DNA of 58,952 bases from Deltaproteobacteria bacterium (GCA_025353585.1 JANXOM010000281.1:1-58952); one strand, 5' to 3'. Positions 8,296 to 17,591 are shown, counted from the first letter of the stretch. A program made the numbers and translations. The notes: generated by a model not told the origin, from the sequence alone.

Positions 8296-8638
8296 CGAAC
8301 CCGGCATGGTCGCCGTCCTCTCGCGCCTGCTGGCGGACGAGGGCTGGACGGTCCATTCCGCGCACGACGGCGCCGAGGCCCTGCTCCTCGTGGGGCGGTC
8401 CGCGCCGCACGTGATCCTCGCCGACTACATCATGCCGATCATGGACGGCGCCGACTTCGTGCAAGCCCTGCGGCGGGACCCGGCCGGCCGCGCGATCCCG
8501 GTCGTGATGATGAGCGGCCTGCCGGAGAGCATGGTCAAGCGCAAGGTGAGGCATTACGCCGCGTTCGTCCGCAAGCCCTTCGCGTTCGACGAGCTGCTCC
8601 GGACGCTGACCCGGGTCACCAGCCATGCAAAACGCTAG
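8267..8638 (+). CDS. Single-domain response regulator (receiver only)
   Basis: A 123-aa CheY-like receiver with no output domain: VVDDEPG acidic pocket, phospho-acceptor D53 in ILADYIMP, conserved Ser in MMSGLP and Lys in VRKPFAF. The ATG at 8267 puts the start directly at the domain boundary. The 29-bp overlap with the KaiC-like gene indicates coupled translation, so the receiver probably works with the KaiC-like ATPase or with the cyclase that follows. An earlier in-frame ATG at 8213 would add a basic leader without domain support. Confidence 0.9.
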   Translation: MNRVVLVVDDEPGMVAVLSRLLADEGWTVHSAHDGAEALLLVGRSAPHVILADYIMPIMDGADFVQALRRDPAGRAIPVVMMSGLPESMVKRKVRHYAAFVRKPFAFDELLRTLTRVTSHAKR

Positions 8639-8688
8639 GAGCTCGCCCCGGCGGAGCGGCGGGGACGCCCGGTCCGTCGGCGGTCCGG

Positions 8689-11001
8689 GTGGTAATTGGC
8701 CGCCCCCGGCGCTACCGTCTCACGCGGAGCGGAAGCGTTCCACGCGACCGAGCCCCCCCCTTGAAGCTCGCCGCCGATGATCACGACGTGGCGAGCGTCG
8801 CCGCCCTCGAGACGCTGAACGTCCTCGACAGCGCACCCGAAGCGGTGTTCGACGCTCTCGTGCACGCCGCGTCGGCCGTCTGTGGGACGCCGATCTCGCT
8901 GATCAGCCTGCTGGACGCCCGTCGGCAATGGTTCAAGGCCAACGTCGGCCTGCCCGGCGTCACCGAGACCGACCGCGACGTCGCCTTTTGTGCTCATGCC
9001 GTACGCGGCGAGGACGTCTTCGAGGTCGAGGACGCCACGCGTGATCAGCGCTTCGCGGAGAACCCGCTCGTCACCGGTGACCCGAGCATCCGGTTCTACG
9101 CCGGGATGCCGATCTGCTTGCCCGACGGGCACCGGATCGGGACGCTGTGCGTCATCGATCGCATCCCGCGCAAGCTGAGCGAGGAACAGCGGGCGGCCCT
9201 GCGGTCGCTGACCGACGCGGCCGCGCAAGCCTTGCAGTGGCGTCACGCGATGCTCGAGCTCCGGGACGCGAACGCGCAGCTCGCTGCGGAACGCCAGAAG
9301 GTCGCCAGCGCGAGCGCGGCCCTCAGCAAGAGCGAGCAGGTGTACCGAGAGATCGTCCAGCACCTCCCGAGCGCGGCGGTCATGCTCGTCGACCGCTCGT
9401 TTCGGTACGTCGCGACGGATGGCGGCGCGATGGCGAGCGTCCTCGCCCACTTCAACGTGACCTCGCTGGTCGGCCGGAGCGTCCTCGAGATGGCCAGCGA
9501 CGCGACGCGCGAAGAAGTCCGCGGGATCTATACGCGCGTGTTTGCGGGTGAGCTGGTGCAGACCGAGCTGCGCCGCGGCGAGAACTACTACGACGTCAGC
9601 GCCGCTCCCATCTACGACGGCCGCGAGCCGGCCTACGCCGTCGTGGTGCTGTACGACGTCACGAAGCGTAAAGCCGAGCTCGCGGCTCGCGAGCGGAACG
9701 AGGCCCTCCTCGATCTCACGGGGCGGCTCGCCGGCGTGGGCGGCTGGCAGATGGACCTCGCGACCGGCGCGATCGACTGGTCCGACGAGGTCTGCCGCAT
9801 TCGCGGCGTCCCCGCGGGGCACGTCCCGACCAACGACGAGGCCTTCCGGTTCTACGCGCCCGAGCCGCGCCGGTTGATCCAGGCCGCCGTGGACCGGTGC
9901 GCGCGCGACGGTACGCCCTGGGATCTCGAGCTTCCGCTCATCCGCGCCGACGGTCAGCAGATCTGGGTGCGCACGATTGGCTCGATCGTGCACGGCGAGA
10001 GCGGCGCTCGCCATCTCGTGGGCGCGATCCAGGACGTCTCGGACCAGGTCCGGCAGCGCCAGGCGCTGACCGACGCGAACGACCGCATCGCGGTGGCAAC
10101 GGATAGCGGCGGCATCGGCATCTGGGAGCTGAAGATTCGTGACCGCGCGGTCCACTGGGATCCGTGGATGTACCGCCTCTACGGGTTGGCGCCGGGCGGC
10201 CCCGAAGTCAGCTACGCCACGTGGGCCGTCTCCCTGCCGCCGCACAGCCTCGCTGCGATCCAGCGAGCGGCGACCGAAGCGATGGCAGGGCGGGCGCCCT
10301 TCGACCTCGAGTTCGAGATCACGTGGCCCGACGGAACCGCGCGCTATCTTCGCAGCGCGGCTCGCGTGATGCGCGACGAGGGCGGGGAGGCCGTCCGGCT
10401 CGTGGGCGCGAGCTGGGACGTGAGCAAGCGCAAGCAGGAGCTCGCCGAGCTCGAGGCCGCGCGCGCGGCGCTCGAGCAACACGCCGCCGAGCTCCGCTCG
10501 ATCTCGGTGACCGACGAGCTGACGGGGCTCCTCAACCGCCGCGGGTTCATGCTCGTCGCGGAGCCAGCGCTCCAGCTCGCCGCTCGGCATCGCGAATCGC
10601 GAGCCCTGGCGTTCCTCGACCTCAACGGGATGAAGACGATCAACGACACGCTGGGCCACAAGGTCGGCGACCTCGCCTTGGTCGAGACGGCCAACGTCAT
10701 GCGGCACGTGTTTCGCGCGTCCGACGTGCTGGGGCGGCTCGGTGGTGACGAGTTCGTGGTCCTGCTCGGCACGGGCGAGGCCGCGGCGATCGAGGCCGTG
10801 CTCGGGCGCGTGCGCGAGGCCGTGGGGCGGTTCAACGACGGGGCCACCCGCTTCCGGCTCTCCCTCAGCATCGGCACGGCGATCTTCGACGGCGCCGCTC
10901 CGGCGACGGTCCAGCAGCTGCTCGCCCAGGCCGACGCGCTGATGTACGAGCAGAAACGCAAGCGGCTGCCCTCGATGCGCATCAAGATCAGCGATCTCTA
11001 G
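8689..11001 (+). CDS. GAF-PAS-PAS-PAS-GGDEF diguanylate cyclase
   Basis: A soluble cyclase of up to 770 aa making c-di-GMP. Domains in order: GAF (about 35-175, with the FCAHAV and GTLCVID motifs of the GAF-GGDEF sensor group), three PAS domains (about 215-325, 335-455 and 465-580) and a GGDEF domain (about 605-765). The active-site GGDEF is intact at 685-689 and is preceded by the inhibitory I-site RASD (676-679) with the correct five-residue spacing, so product inhibition is expected. No EAL domain is present. The start is uncertain: the ATG at 8689 is followed by a basic leader and an 8-C run (8753-8760); a TTG at 8761 would start right before the GAF domain. It follows the receiver gene by 50 bp. 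Confidence 0.9.
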   Translation: MVIGRPRRYRLTRSGSVPRDRAPPLKLAADDHDVASVAALETLNVLDSAPEAVFDALVHAASAVCGTPISLISLLDARRQWFKANVGLPGVTETDRDVAFCAHAVRGEDVFEVEDATRDQRFAENPLVTGDPSIRFYAGMPICLPDGHRIGTLCVIDRIPRKLSEEQRAALRSLTDAAAQALQWRHAMLELRDANAQLAAERQKVASASAALSKSEQVYREIVQHLPSAAVMLVDRSFRYVATDGGAMASVLAHFNVTSLVGRSVLEMASDATREEVRGIYTRVFAGELVQTELRRGENYYDVSAAPIYDGREPAYAVVVLYDVTKRKAELAARERNEALLDLTGRLAGVGGWQMDLATGAIDWSDEVCRIRGVPAGHVPTNDEAFRFYAPEPRRLIQAAVDRCARDGTPWDLELPLIRADGQQIWVRTIGSIVHGESGARHLVGAIQDVSDQVRQRQALTDANDRIAVATDSGGIGIWELKIRDRAVHWDPWMYRLYGLAPGGPEVSYATWAVSLPPHSLAAIQRAATEAMAGRAPFDLEFEITWPDGTARYLRSAARVMRDEGGEAVRLVGASWDVSKRKQELAELEAARAALEQHAAELRSISVTDELTGLLNRRGFMLVAEPALQLAARHRESRALAFLDLNGMKTINDTLGHKVGDLALVETANVMRHVFRASDVLGRLGGDEFVVLLGTGEAAAIEAVLGRVREAVGRFNDGATRFRLSLSIGTAIFDGAAPATVQQLLAQADALMYEQKRKRLPSMRIKISDL

Positions 11002-11056
11002 GACGGCACGGCGCCGACGCGGTGGCCGTTGGACGCCCATGTCCCCGAGGCGGCTG

Positions 11057-12124
11057 TCACGGCACGCTGCGCAAGTGACCGCGCGGCGGCGTGAGGGCCT
11101 CACCGTCGGCGTCCACCGGCGCGATGCGAAGGCCGAATAACAGCTCCTCGATGTCGCCGACCGGGACGTGGATCTCGTCCGCGATCTCGGGACGGTCGAA
11201 GCCGCGGGCGCGGAGGTCGGCGAGCCGCGCCGACAGGAGCATCGAGGACTCGCACTGCGGTTGGAGCTCCGCGAGGCGGGGCGTGCCGCCGGTGGCGATC
11301 ATCGCGACGCACAGGTGAGCGTAGGACGCGTCGTCGACGAGGCCGATGTCGTGGAGGCGATGGATCAGCAAGGCCAGCGAGACGCCCCACGTCCCGGTCG
11401 CGGCGTTCATCACGCCGACGCTCGGGGCGTCGGCGAAGGCTGCGCGCAGGTCGCGGCGGGGCAGCAAGATCGCGCGCGCAAACGCGTCCGCGTCGGCCGT
11501 GACCCCTTCGCTGTGCCGATGCAGCAGCAGGTGGCCGAGCTCGCGCGCGGCGGCGAAGCGCATGTCGTCGGACTCGAGCCACGGCGCGAGGAAGATGTAC
11601 GGCCGCCCCGCGCGCCAGAAGCTCACCGCATCGACGTCGGCGGAGCGGGCGGGCAGCCAGAACGTCGCGATGCCCGCGGTCTCGAGGAGGTTGCGAATGG
11701 CGGTGACGGGGCCGGTGGACAGGCTCCAGAGATGGCGAACCGCGTCGGCCGCGGTCTCGGGAGAGGTGCCGCGCGCGTCGGGGAGCTGCGGGCGGTCCTG
11801 CGTGTGGTCGTCGACCCAGGCCTGGAGCTCGAGCCCGAGCGCGACGGCCGCCGCGACGCTCTCGCGGCTCGTCCCCGGCACCGCGGCGAGCTTGCGTCCG
11901 CTCGCGTGGTCGAGTCGCGGCAGGTCGATGTCGGCCGCGGTGAGGAACGCGACGGGGAAGCGGAGGCTCGTCGCGAGGCCGGCGACCATGGCGGTGTCGG
12001 GGTTGGCGAGCCCGGCCTCGTAGGCCGTGATGAGCGGCAGCGGCACGGACGCGAACTGCGCGAGCGCGCGCGGCGTCAGCTCGCGACGACCGCGGGCGAC
12101 GACGAGTCTCGAAGGGGCGAACAT
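11057..12124 (-). CDS. XRE-type HTH / ImmA-IrrE family protein with altered HExxH
   Basis: A 355-aa protein of the XRE plus ImmA/IrrE type. The N-terminus MFAPSRLVVARGRRELT is the usual beginning of this family and gives the HTH (about 1-65). The metallopeptidase-like domain has AARELGHLLLH, where the first zinc-binding His of HExxH is Arg (R194, E195, H198). ImmA/IrrE proteases cleave phage or stress repressors; with Arg at this site, zinc binding and proteolysis are doubtful. The start codon overlaps that of the divergent DUF72 gene in a shared CATG. An upstream ATG at 12154 would lengthen it by ten residues. Confidence 0.82.
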   Translation of the reverse strand: MFAPSRLVVARGRRELTPRALAQFASVPLPLITAYEAGLANPDTAMVAGLATSLRFPVAFLTAADIDLPRLDHASGRKLAAVPGTSRESVAAAVALGLELQAWVDDHTQDRPQLPDARGTSPETAADAVRHLWSLSTGPVTAIRNLLETAGIATFWLPARSADVDAVSFWRAGRPYIFLAPWLESDDMRFAAARELGHLLLHRHSEGVTADADAFARAILLPRRDLRAAFADAPSVGVMNAATGTWGVSLALLIHRLHDIGLVDDASYAHLCVAMIATGGTPRLAELQPQCESSMLLSARLADLRARGFDRPEIADEIHVPVGDIEELLFGLRIAPVDADGEALTPPRGHLRSVP

Positions 12125-12935
12125 GCCGACAGCCGAGCCCGCTGCGAGCGCCATGCCGCCGTGCCTCGCGCGCCGTGGCGCGGACCCTGCAGCCTCCCGG
12201 GCGGTGGCCTGCCCGTACGTCGGAACCAGCGGCTGGATGTACAAGGGCTGGCGCGCGCACCTGTACGGCAAGGCGCCGGTGCGGACCTGGCTCGAGATCG
12301 CGTCGCGCACGTTCGGCGCGCTGGAGATCAACAGCACGTTCTACGGCCAGATCAAGGAGGCGACGTTCGCGCGCTGGCGGGCGGAGACGCCGGATGGGTT
12401 CCGGTTCGCCCTGAAGGGCCATCGCTTCGTCACGCACTACAAGCGCCTCCGCGATTGCGCCGAGTCGCTGGCTCGCGTCCGCACGCCGGCCCTCGCGCTG
12501 GGGGACAAGCTCGCGTGCGTGGTCTGGCAGCTCCCCGCGCGCTTCGCGTGCGATCTGCCTCGCCTCGACGGCTTCCTGCGCGACCTCGGCGACGTCTGGC
12601 CCGACACGCGCCACGCGATGGAGCTGCGCGACGCGAGCTGGTTCGTCCCCGCCGTCGCCGCGCGGCTCGCGGAGGCGCACGTGGCAAACGTCCTCGCCGA
12701 TGCGCCAGACTTTCCGCTCTGGCCGGCCGTTACGACCGACCTCGTCTATGCCCGGCTGCACGGCCACACGCGAAAGTACGCGTCGAGCTACACCGCGCCG
12801 AGCCTCGCGAAGTGGCGTGCCGACACCCGACGCTGGCTCGCGGAGGGCCGCGACGTGCACGTGTACTTCGACAACGACATCGAGGGGGCCGCGGTCCGCA
12901 ACGCGCGGTCGCTCGCGGCGCTCCTGCAATCGTGA
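12123..12935 (+). CDS. DUF72 (YecE-like) TIM-barrel protein
   Basis: A 270-aa DUF72 protein. Family signatures are clear: YVGTSGWMYKGWR near the N-terminus, FGALEINSTFYG, TPDGFRFALKGHRFVTHYKRL and the C-terminal VYFDNDIEGAAVRNA. The biochemical role of DUF72 proteins is not established. The ATG at 12123 is preceded by a good ribosome site (gaagggg, about 10 bp upstream). The preceding in-frame ATG at 12027 lies inside the opposite gene and is unlikely. The stop abuts that of the convergent DUF4142 gene with no gap. Confidence 0.9.
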   Translation: MPTAEPAASAMPPCLARRGADPAASRAVACPYVGTSGWMYKGWRAHLYGKAPVRTWLEIASRTFGALEINSTFYGQIKEATFARWRAETPDGFRFALKGHRFVTHYKRLRDCAESLARVRTPALALGDKLACVVWQLPARFACDLPRLDGFLRDLGDVWPDTRHAMELRDASWFVPAVAARLAEAHVANVLADAPDFPLWPAVTTDLVYARLHGHTRKYASSYTAPSLAKWRADTRRWLAEGRDVHVYFDNDIEGAAVRNARSLAALLQS

Positions 12936-13478
12936 CTACTTCTGCGCCGACGCGGACTGCTGCAGCTTCTTCGCGGTGTCGAGGTGGCGCTCGAGCGCCG
13001 GCTTGGTCTCCACGAGCTGCGCCTTGAGGCCCGCGTTGGCGACCGTGCCCATCGCGTCGGAGACCTTCTTGATGTCCTTCTCGTGGTCGTCGACCATCAT
13101 GTCGATGTACGCGCGGTCGAAGTCCGTGCCCTTCATCGTCTTGAGCTTCATCATCGCGTCCATCTCCATCTTGTCCGCGGGCGCCGCGGGGATCGTCGCC
13201 ACGCCCTGCTTCTTCGCGAGCGCGATGAGCTTCGCGTCGTTCGCGCCGTGGTCCTTCACGATCGTCGTCGCGTAGTCCTTGATGGCCTTCGTGCCGTGCG
13301 CGAGGGCGTAGTTGCCGAGGTCGACCTCGGACAGGTTGGCGTGGTGGAGGTCGCTGGCGACGGCGAGGTCGGCGTCCGCGAGCTTCGCCGTGGCGTCGCC
13401 CTTCATGGTGTGGTCCTCGGCGACGGCGAGCGTGGGCGTGGCGAGGCAAAGCGCGGTGGCGATGAACAATGATTTCAT
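12936..13478 (-). CDS. DUF4142 periplasmic/outer-membrane helical protein
   Basis: A 180-aa exported protein. The N-terminus is a signal peptide with a TLAVAED cleavage region. The mature part matches DUF4142: ADLAVASDLHHANLSEVDLG, then helices containing KDYATTIVKDH and FDRAYIDMMVDDHEKDIKK, a ferritin-like helical layout. Its function is unknown; members occur with stress genes. The start at 13478 gives a complete signal peptide; the ATG at 13508 would add ten residues ahead of it. Confidence 0.85.
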   Translation of the reverse strand: MKSLFIATALCLATPTLAVAEDHTMKGDATAKLADADLAVASDLHHANLSEVDLGNYALAHGTKAIKDYATTIVKDHGANDAKLIALAKKQGVATIPAAPADKMEMDAMMKLKTMKGTDFDRAYIDMMVDDHEKDIKKVSDAMGTVANAGLKAQLVETKPALERHLDTAKKLQQSASAQK

Positions 13479-13669
13479 GATGCCGCGCGGTGCAAGGGCC
13501 ATGCGCATCGCGCCGGACCGACGCCCGTGAAACGCGTCGTCAGCGTCGGTCGCGCCGAGGCCAAACGACCGTGCGCGCGCGTCACACCGACAACCCCGTG
13601 CACAGGCTGGACCGTGGCGGCGGGACCGGCGCGCGCCATGTCAGCACAGCCTTTGCTAAGGCAGGTCGC

Positions 13670-14608
13670 GTGCGCATCCATCACCTCGACTGCGTCTCGT
13701 CGTGCCCGCTCGGCGGTTGGCTCATGGACGGACGCTCGATCAGCCTCCGCGGGAAGCTGGCCTCGCGCTGCACGCTCGTCGAGACGGGCTCCGAGCTCGT
13801 GTTGATCGACACGGCGCTCGGGCTCCGTGACATCGCGGCGACCACGACTCGCCTCTCGCCGTTCTTCCGCGCGCTGATGGCGCCCGAGCTGCGCGAGGAG
13901 GTGACCGCGGTGCGGCAGATCGAAGCGCTCGGCTACTCGGCGCGCGATGTGCGGCACATCGTCCTCACCCACCTCGACTTCGATCACGCCGGCGGGCTCG
14001 ACGACTTCCCCGAGGCCTCGATTCACATGATGCGGGCCGAGCACGACGCGGCGACGAGGCAGCGAACGTGGCTCGATCGCCAGCGGTTTCGGCCGCAGCA
14101 GTGGCACTCGCAGGTACGGTGGCAGATGTACGCGCAGCCGGCCGGCGAGCGCTGGTTCGGGTTCGATGCGGTCCGCTCGCTGTGGGGACTGCCCGCCGAG
14201 ATCCTCCTCGTGCCGCTCGCGGGCCACACCGCCGGGCACGCCGGGGTCGCTGTTCGCGACGGCGCGCGTTGGTGGTTCCTCGCGGGAGATGCGTACTTCG
14301 ACCGGCGCGAGATGGAGGCGACGCCGCGGTGCCGTAGCGGCCTGCGGTTCTACCAGTGGATGATGGAGGTCGATCGCAGCGCGCGCCTCTCGAACCAGGC
14401 GCGCCTGCGGGACCTCGTGGCGCAGCACGGCGACGAACTCGTGGTCCGCTCGTCCCACGACCCGTACGAGATGGAAGCGGATCTCGGGCACCCGCTGACG
14501 AGCGCCGCGCCCGTCGGCGTGCACGCCGCCCCGCACCTGACGGCCGTGCCCGACGGTATCCACCGTGCGCCCGAGCGCTCCATGGGAGCGACCTCGTGGC
14601 GTCGCTGA
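13670..14608 (+). CDS. Metallo-beta-lactamase-fold hydrolase
   Basis: A 312-aa MBL-fold enzyme. The zinc motif HLDFDH (H101, D103, D105, H106) is complete, with LAGHTAGHAG supplying the later His and LAGDAYF the bridging Asp. The layout resembles lactonase-type hydrolases, but the substrate cannot be named. The GTG at 13670 is preferred because it is preceded by aaggcagg at the right distance and the upstream in-frame sequence has no protein-like character. It overlaps the SDR gene by 13 bp, so the two are coupled. Confidence 0.85.
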   Translation: MRIHHLDCVSSCPLGGWLMDGRSISLRGKLASRCTLVETGSELVLIDTALGLRDIAATTTRLSPFFRALMAPELREEVTAVRQIEALGYSARDVRHIVLTHLDFDHAGGLDDFPEASIHMMRAEHDAATRQRTWLDRQRFRPQQWHSQVRWQMYAQPAGERWFGFDAVRSLWGLPAEILLVPLAGHTAGHAGVAVRDGARWWFLAGDAYFDRREMEATPRCRSGLRFYQWMMEVDRSARLSNQARLRDLVAQHGDELVVRSSHDPYEMEADLGHPLTSAAPVGVHAAPHLTAVPDGIHRAPERSMGATSWRR

Positions 14609-15600
14609 TCGACCGCGTGGTCGTCATCACCGGCGGGTCGAGCGGCATCGGTCGAGCGACCGCCCGGGCCCTCGCCCGACGCGGCGCGATCGTCGTGGTC
14701 GCGGCACGGCGCGGGGATGCGCTGGCCCAGGTCGTGCGCGAGTGCATCGTGCTCGGCGCGGGCGCCGCGCTTGCCGTGATCACCGACGTGACGATCGAGG
14801 CCGACGTCGACCACCTGGCGCGCACCGTACTCGAGCGCTGGGGCCGGATCGACGTGTGGATCAACAACGCCGGCGTGACGCTGTTCGCGCGCCTCGAGGA
14901 GGCCACGCTCGCGTTGCACGAGCGCGTGATCGTGACGAACCTCTTCGGCGCGATGGCGGGCGCCCGCGCCGCGATCCCCGTGTTTCGCCGGCAGCACGCG
15001 GGCATCCTCGTCAACATGGGCTCCGTCCTCAGCGAGCTCGGCCATGGGTACGTGCCGTCGTATGCGATCAGCAAGTTCGCTCCTCACGGGATGTCGGAGT
15101 CACTGCGCGTTTCGGTGGCCGACGAACCCGCTATCCAAAGTCTGCACGGTGTTCCCGTTCACCGTCGACACGCAGCACTTCGAGAGCGCGACGAACGTGA
15201 CGCACCTCCGCGCGCGCTGTCCCCGATGCAGTCGCCCGAGGACGTGGCCCGCGCCGTCGTGGGCGTCATCGAACGGCCCCGCGCGTCGCGCTACGTGACG
15301 CGCTGGATCATGCTCGGCCGCGCCACGCACGCGCTGGCGCCGCGCACCGCGGAGCGCCTACTGCTCGCCGCGCTGCGCACGTGGCACCTCGAGAAGCACC
15401 GCGAGCCCGACACGGACGGCAACCTGTTCGCGCCCACGGAGGTCGCGGCCGACGTGCACGGAACCCGACCGCCGCGCATCGGCGTGGTCGCGTTCGCGGG
15501 ATGGCTCGCCGCGCGCTTCGCGTGGCTGCCGTTCGAGCGCATCGGTCAGGCCGCCAGGCCGGCGGCGGTTCCCCGCGTCGACGTCCCGGCGCGCGGCTGA
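14596..15600 (+). CDS. Short-chain dehydrogenase/reductase with an internal compensated frameshift
   Basis: A 334-aa SDR. The N-terminus has the NAD(P) motif GGSSGIG (13-19), NNAG and the catalytic SYAISK. The GTG start at 14596 has ggagcg upstream and overlaps the MBL gene. Between about 15138 and 15202 the main frame reads as nonsense (SLHGVPVHRRHAAL), whereas the +1 frame reads VCTVFPFTVDTQHFESATN, which is what this SDR group has at that position; afterwards the main frame again gives the expected PRALSPMQSPEDVARAVV. So one extra base near the aaa at 15137-15139 is compensated by one missing base near 15200. The stop codon is part of the hairpin of the downstream repeat. Confidence 0.8.
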   Translation: MASLIDRVVVITGGSSGIGRATARALARRGAIVVVAARRGDALAQVVRECIVLGAGAALAVITDVTIEADVDHLARTVLERWGRIDVWINNAGVTLFARLEEATLALHERVIVTNLFGAMAGARAAIPVFRRQHAGILVNMGSVLSELGHGYVPSYAISKFAPHGMSESLRVSVADEPAIQSLHGVPVHRRHAALRERDERDAPPRALSPMQSPEDVARAVVGVIERPRASRYVTRWIMLGRATHALAPRTAERLLLAALRTWHLEKHREPDTDGNLFAPTEVAADVHGTRPPRIGVVAFAGWLAARFAWLPFERIGQAARPAAVPRVDVPARG

Positions 15601-15693
15601 GCTCGCGTCCTCGCGGGCGATCTCCTCCGTACAGGCGCTGGCGGCGGAGCCGACGAGCCGACCGACAGAGATCGCTATTTATTCGCGGTCTCT
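15599..15693. repeat. Dispersed hairpin repeat, copy 1 (candidate bidirectional terminator)
   Basis: Copy 1 of an 89-bp dispersed repeat (15600-15688 aligns without gaps to 49535-49623, about 11 mismatches). A first hairpin pairs GAGCTCGC (15599-15606) with GCGATCTC (15617-15624), one mismatch, and includes the GA of the SDR stop codon. A second, stronger stem pairs 15667-15675 with 15685-15693 around an AT-rich loop and is followed by a short T-rich run. The repeat lies exactly between the convergent SDR and histidine kinase genes. Confidence 0.65.
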
Positions 15694-16863
15694 TTCGCCG
15701 CGTGGCGCGGGCCAGACGGCAAGCCGGACGCGCTCTCCGCTGGCCACCCTGGTCGGCACCGGCCGTCGGGGGCTTCCGTCCGGCCGCACGCGCGGCCAGC
15801 GCACCGCAAACGCGGTGCCGGCCTGGGCGGACGACGTGACGCTGCACGTGGCGCCGTGCCCGAGCGCGATCTGCTGGACGATGTACAGGCCGAGGCCGAG
15901 CCCGGTGCCGCGCGATCGGGAGGCCTGCCGAAAGGGGTCGAAGAGACTCGCGAGCTCCGCGGTGGGGATGGCGCCGCCGCCGCCGCTGGTCACGGTGGTT
16001 ACCAGCGCGCGGCGGTCCGGTGCCTCGGCGACGGCGACCTCGACCGGGTTCGCGCCATGCTCCAGCGCGTTGCCGACGAGGTTTCACAACGCCTGCAGCA
16101 CGCGGTCGCGGTCGAAGGAGCCGGGGAGGTCCCCGGATGTCATGACGCGCACGTCCCGCGTCGGGTGCACGTGGCGGAGCTCGGCGACGACCTCTTCGCA
16201 CACGTCGCCGAGGTTCGTCACCGCGAGCACGATCGGGATGACGCCAGCGAGCTGGCCGCGGGTGAAGTCGAGCATGTCGCTGATCATCCGCACCATGCGC
16301 TCGCCGCTGCGCTCGATCGCGCGTCCGATCGGCCAGAGCCGCTCGTCCGATGACATGCCGATCCGTTCTGCGCCCATGAGGATCGCGCTCATCGGGCTCC
16401 GCAGATCGTGGGCCAGGATGCCCACGAACCGGTCGCGCAGCTGGTCGCGCGCCTCCGCGTAGCGCCGTACGGCCGCGTGAACGGCCTCGTCCATGCCCTC
16501 ATCGAGCTCGATCAGGTGCGGGTAGAGCGTCGCGTCCATGACGACGCGCAGCTCGCGCAAAATCGCGATCCGCAGCAGCGCGTACTCGCGTGTGAGCGTG
16601 CGCAGCTCCACGCCGTAGCCGAACCGTTGGATCGCGTGCCGCTGGACGAGCGCCTCGAAGCCCGCGCGCACCGAGGCCGTGGCACCTTCGATCCAGCACG
16701 CGAGCCCGTCGAGGAACTCGGGGAGGTGGTCGACGCGCGCGGACCGGTCGAGCCGGCCGAGCTCGGGTAGCTCCGCGAGCGTCGTGGCCTCCCATGCATC
16801 CGACATGGCCTGCTTGTGCGTGCGCAGGCGGTCGCTGATCGCGTTCGGGGTCAAGGCCGTCAC
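15679..16863 (-). pseudogene. RsbRD-N / histidine kinase interrupted by an in-frame TGA
   Basis: A sensor kinase of about 394 codons split by one TGA at 16084-16086 without any change of frame. The N-terminal part has an RsbRD-type sensor region (ISDRLRTHKQ, DHLPEFLDGLACWIEGA, ELRTLTREYALLRI) and the H-box ILAHDLRSPMSAIL. After the TGA the same frame continues at once with NLVGNALEHG (N-box) and then SGGGGAIP and GTGLGLGLYIVQQ (G-boxes). The stop sits where related kinases have Trp, so a TGG to TGA change is the simplest reading. Without readthrough the product lacks the ATPase domain and cannot phosphorylate itself. GTG 16863 is the chosen start; ATG 16806 is possible. Confidence 0.8.
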
Positions 16864-17007
16864 GCGATGGCACACGCGACACCTGGAAGCTGACGCGCGC
16901 CACGGGCTTGCGCGCCAGGCGCACCTCACACCGGGGAGCAGGACCGGCGCAGCGGAGCGCTTTCACGATCGGCCCGTGCGCGCCCCATCACCGTGCCTGC
17001 GGGCTCA

Positions 17008-17459
17008 CTAGAACTTCGCGAGGAGGCCCACTCCCCCGATCATGAGCGCGCCTCCGAGCAAGCGCGGGACCGAGGCGGTGTGCGGTTCGAGCCCGAGTAC
17101 GCCGAAGTGGTCGAGCGCCAGCGACGTGACGATCGCGGCCGTCACCGTGATGCCGACGAACATGCCGGCGCCGACCTTCTCCGGCGCGTTGACCATCGCC
17201 AGGACGTACGCGCAGCCGAGGATGCCGCCCGTCCATGACCACCACGGGGCGGCGGCCCATTGCGCCGCCGAGGGCAACGGCGTGCGCGTCCAGCCCGTGT
17301 AGGCGACGAGCGCGACAAGGAGCACGACGAGGCCGCCGAGGCCGGCCGCGATCGCCGGCAGCACCGGATGTCGACCTGTTTGTGGAGGGCGCTGTTCGTC
17401 GCGGCCTGGACCGTGTTGAGCGCGCCGGCCACGACAAGAAAGGCGTAGAGAAACCACAT
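17008..17459 (-). pseudogene. YdcZ/DUF606 DMT-family transporter, frameshifted
   Basis: A small membrane protein of about 150 residues. The N-terminal part (MWFLYAFLVVAGALNTVQAATNSALHKQV) is in one frame, and the remaining three or so membrane helices (LPAIAAGLGGLVVLLVALVAY and following, ending LLAKF) are in another. The break is near 17371, where one base appears to be missing between the NSALHKQV segment and the expected HPVLPAIA. YdcZ/DUF606 proteins are half-size drug/metabolite transporter-superfamily members, and this copy is close to the expected length once the frame is restored. It is either a recent pseudogene or a one-base sequence error. Confidence 0.75.
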
Positions 17460-17591
17460 CCCTCGCGCTCGGTTCACTCGCCATGCCATGGCCGCCGACC
17501 GGCGGACGTGATGCGCGGTGAAACGACCATGCGCGGACGCCACACCGGCGACGTGACCCACAACCGGGTCGCGCGTCACGGACAACGGCCG

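Noticed and set aside
15679..15993. Separate small ORF encoding an ATPase-like domain on the minus strand
   Set aside because: It is the C-terminal half of the kinase interrupted by the TGA at 16084-16086, in the same frame.
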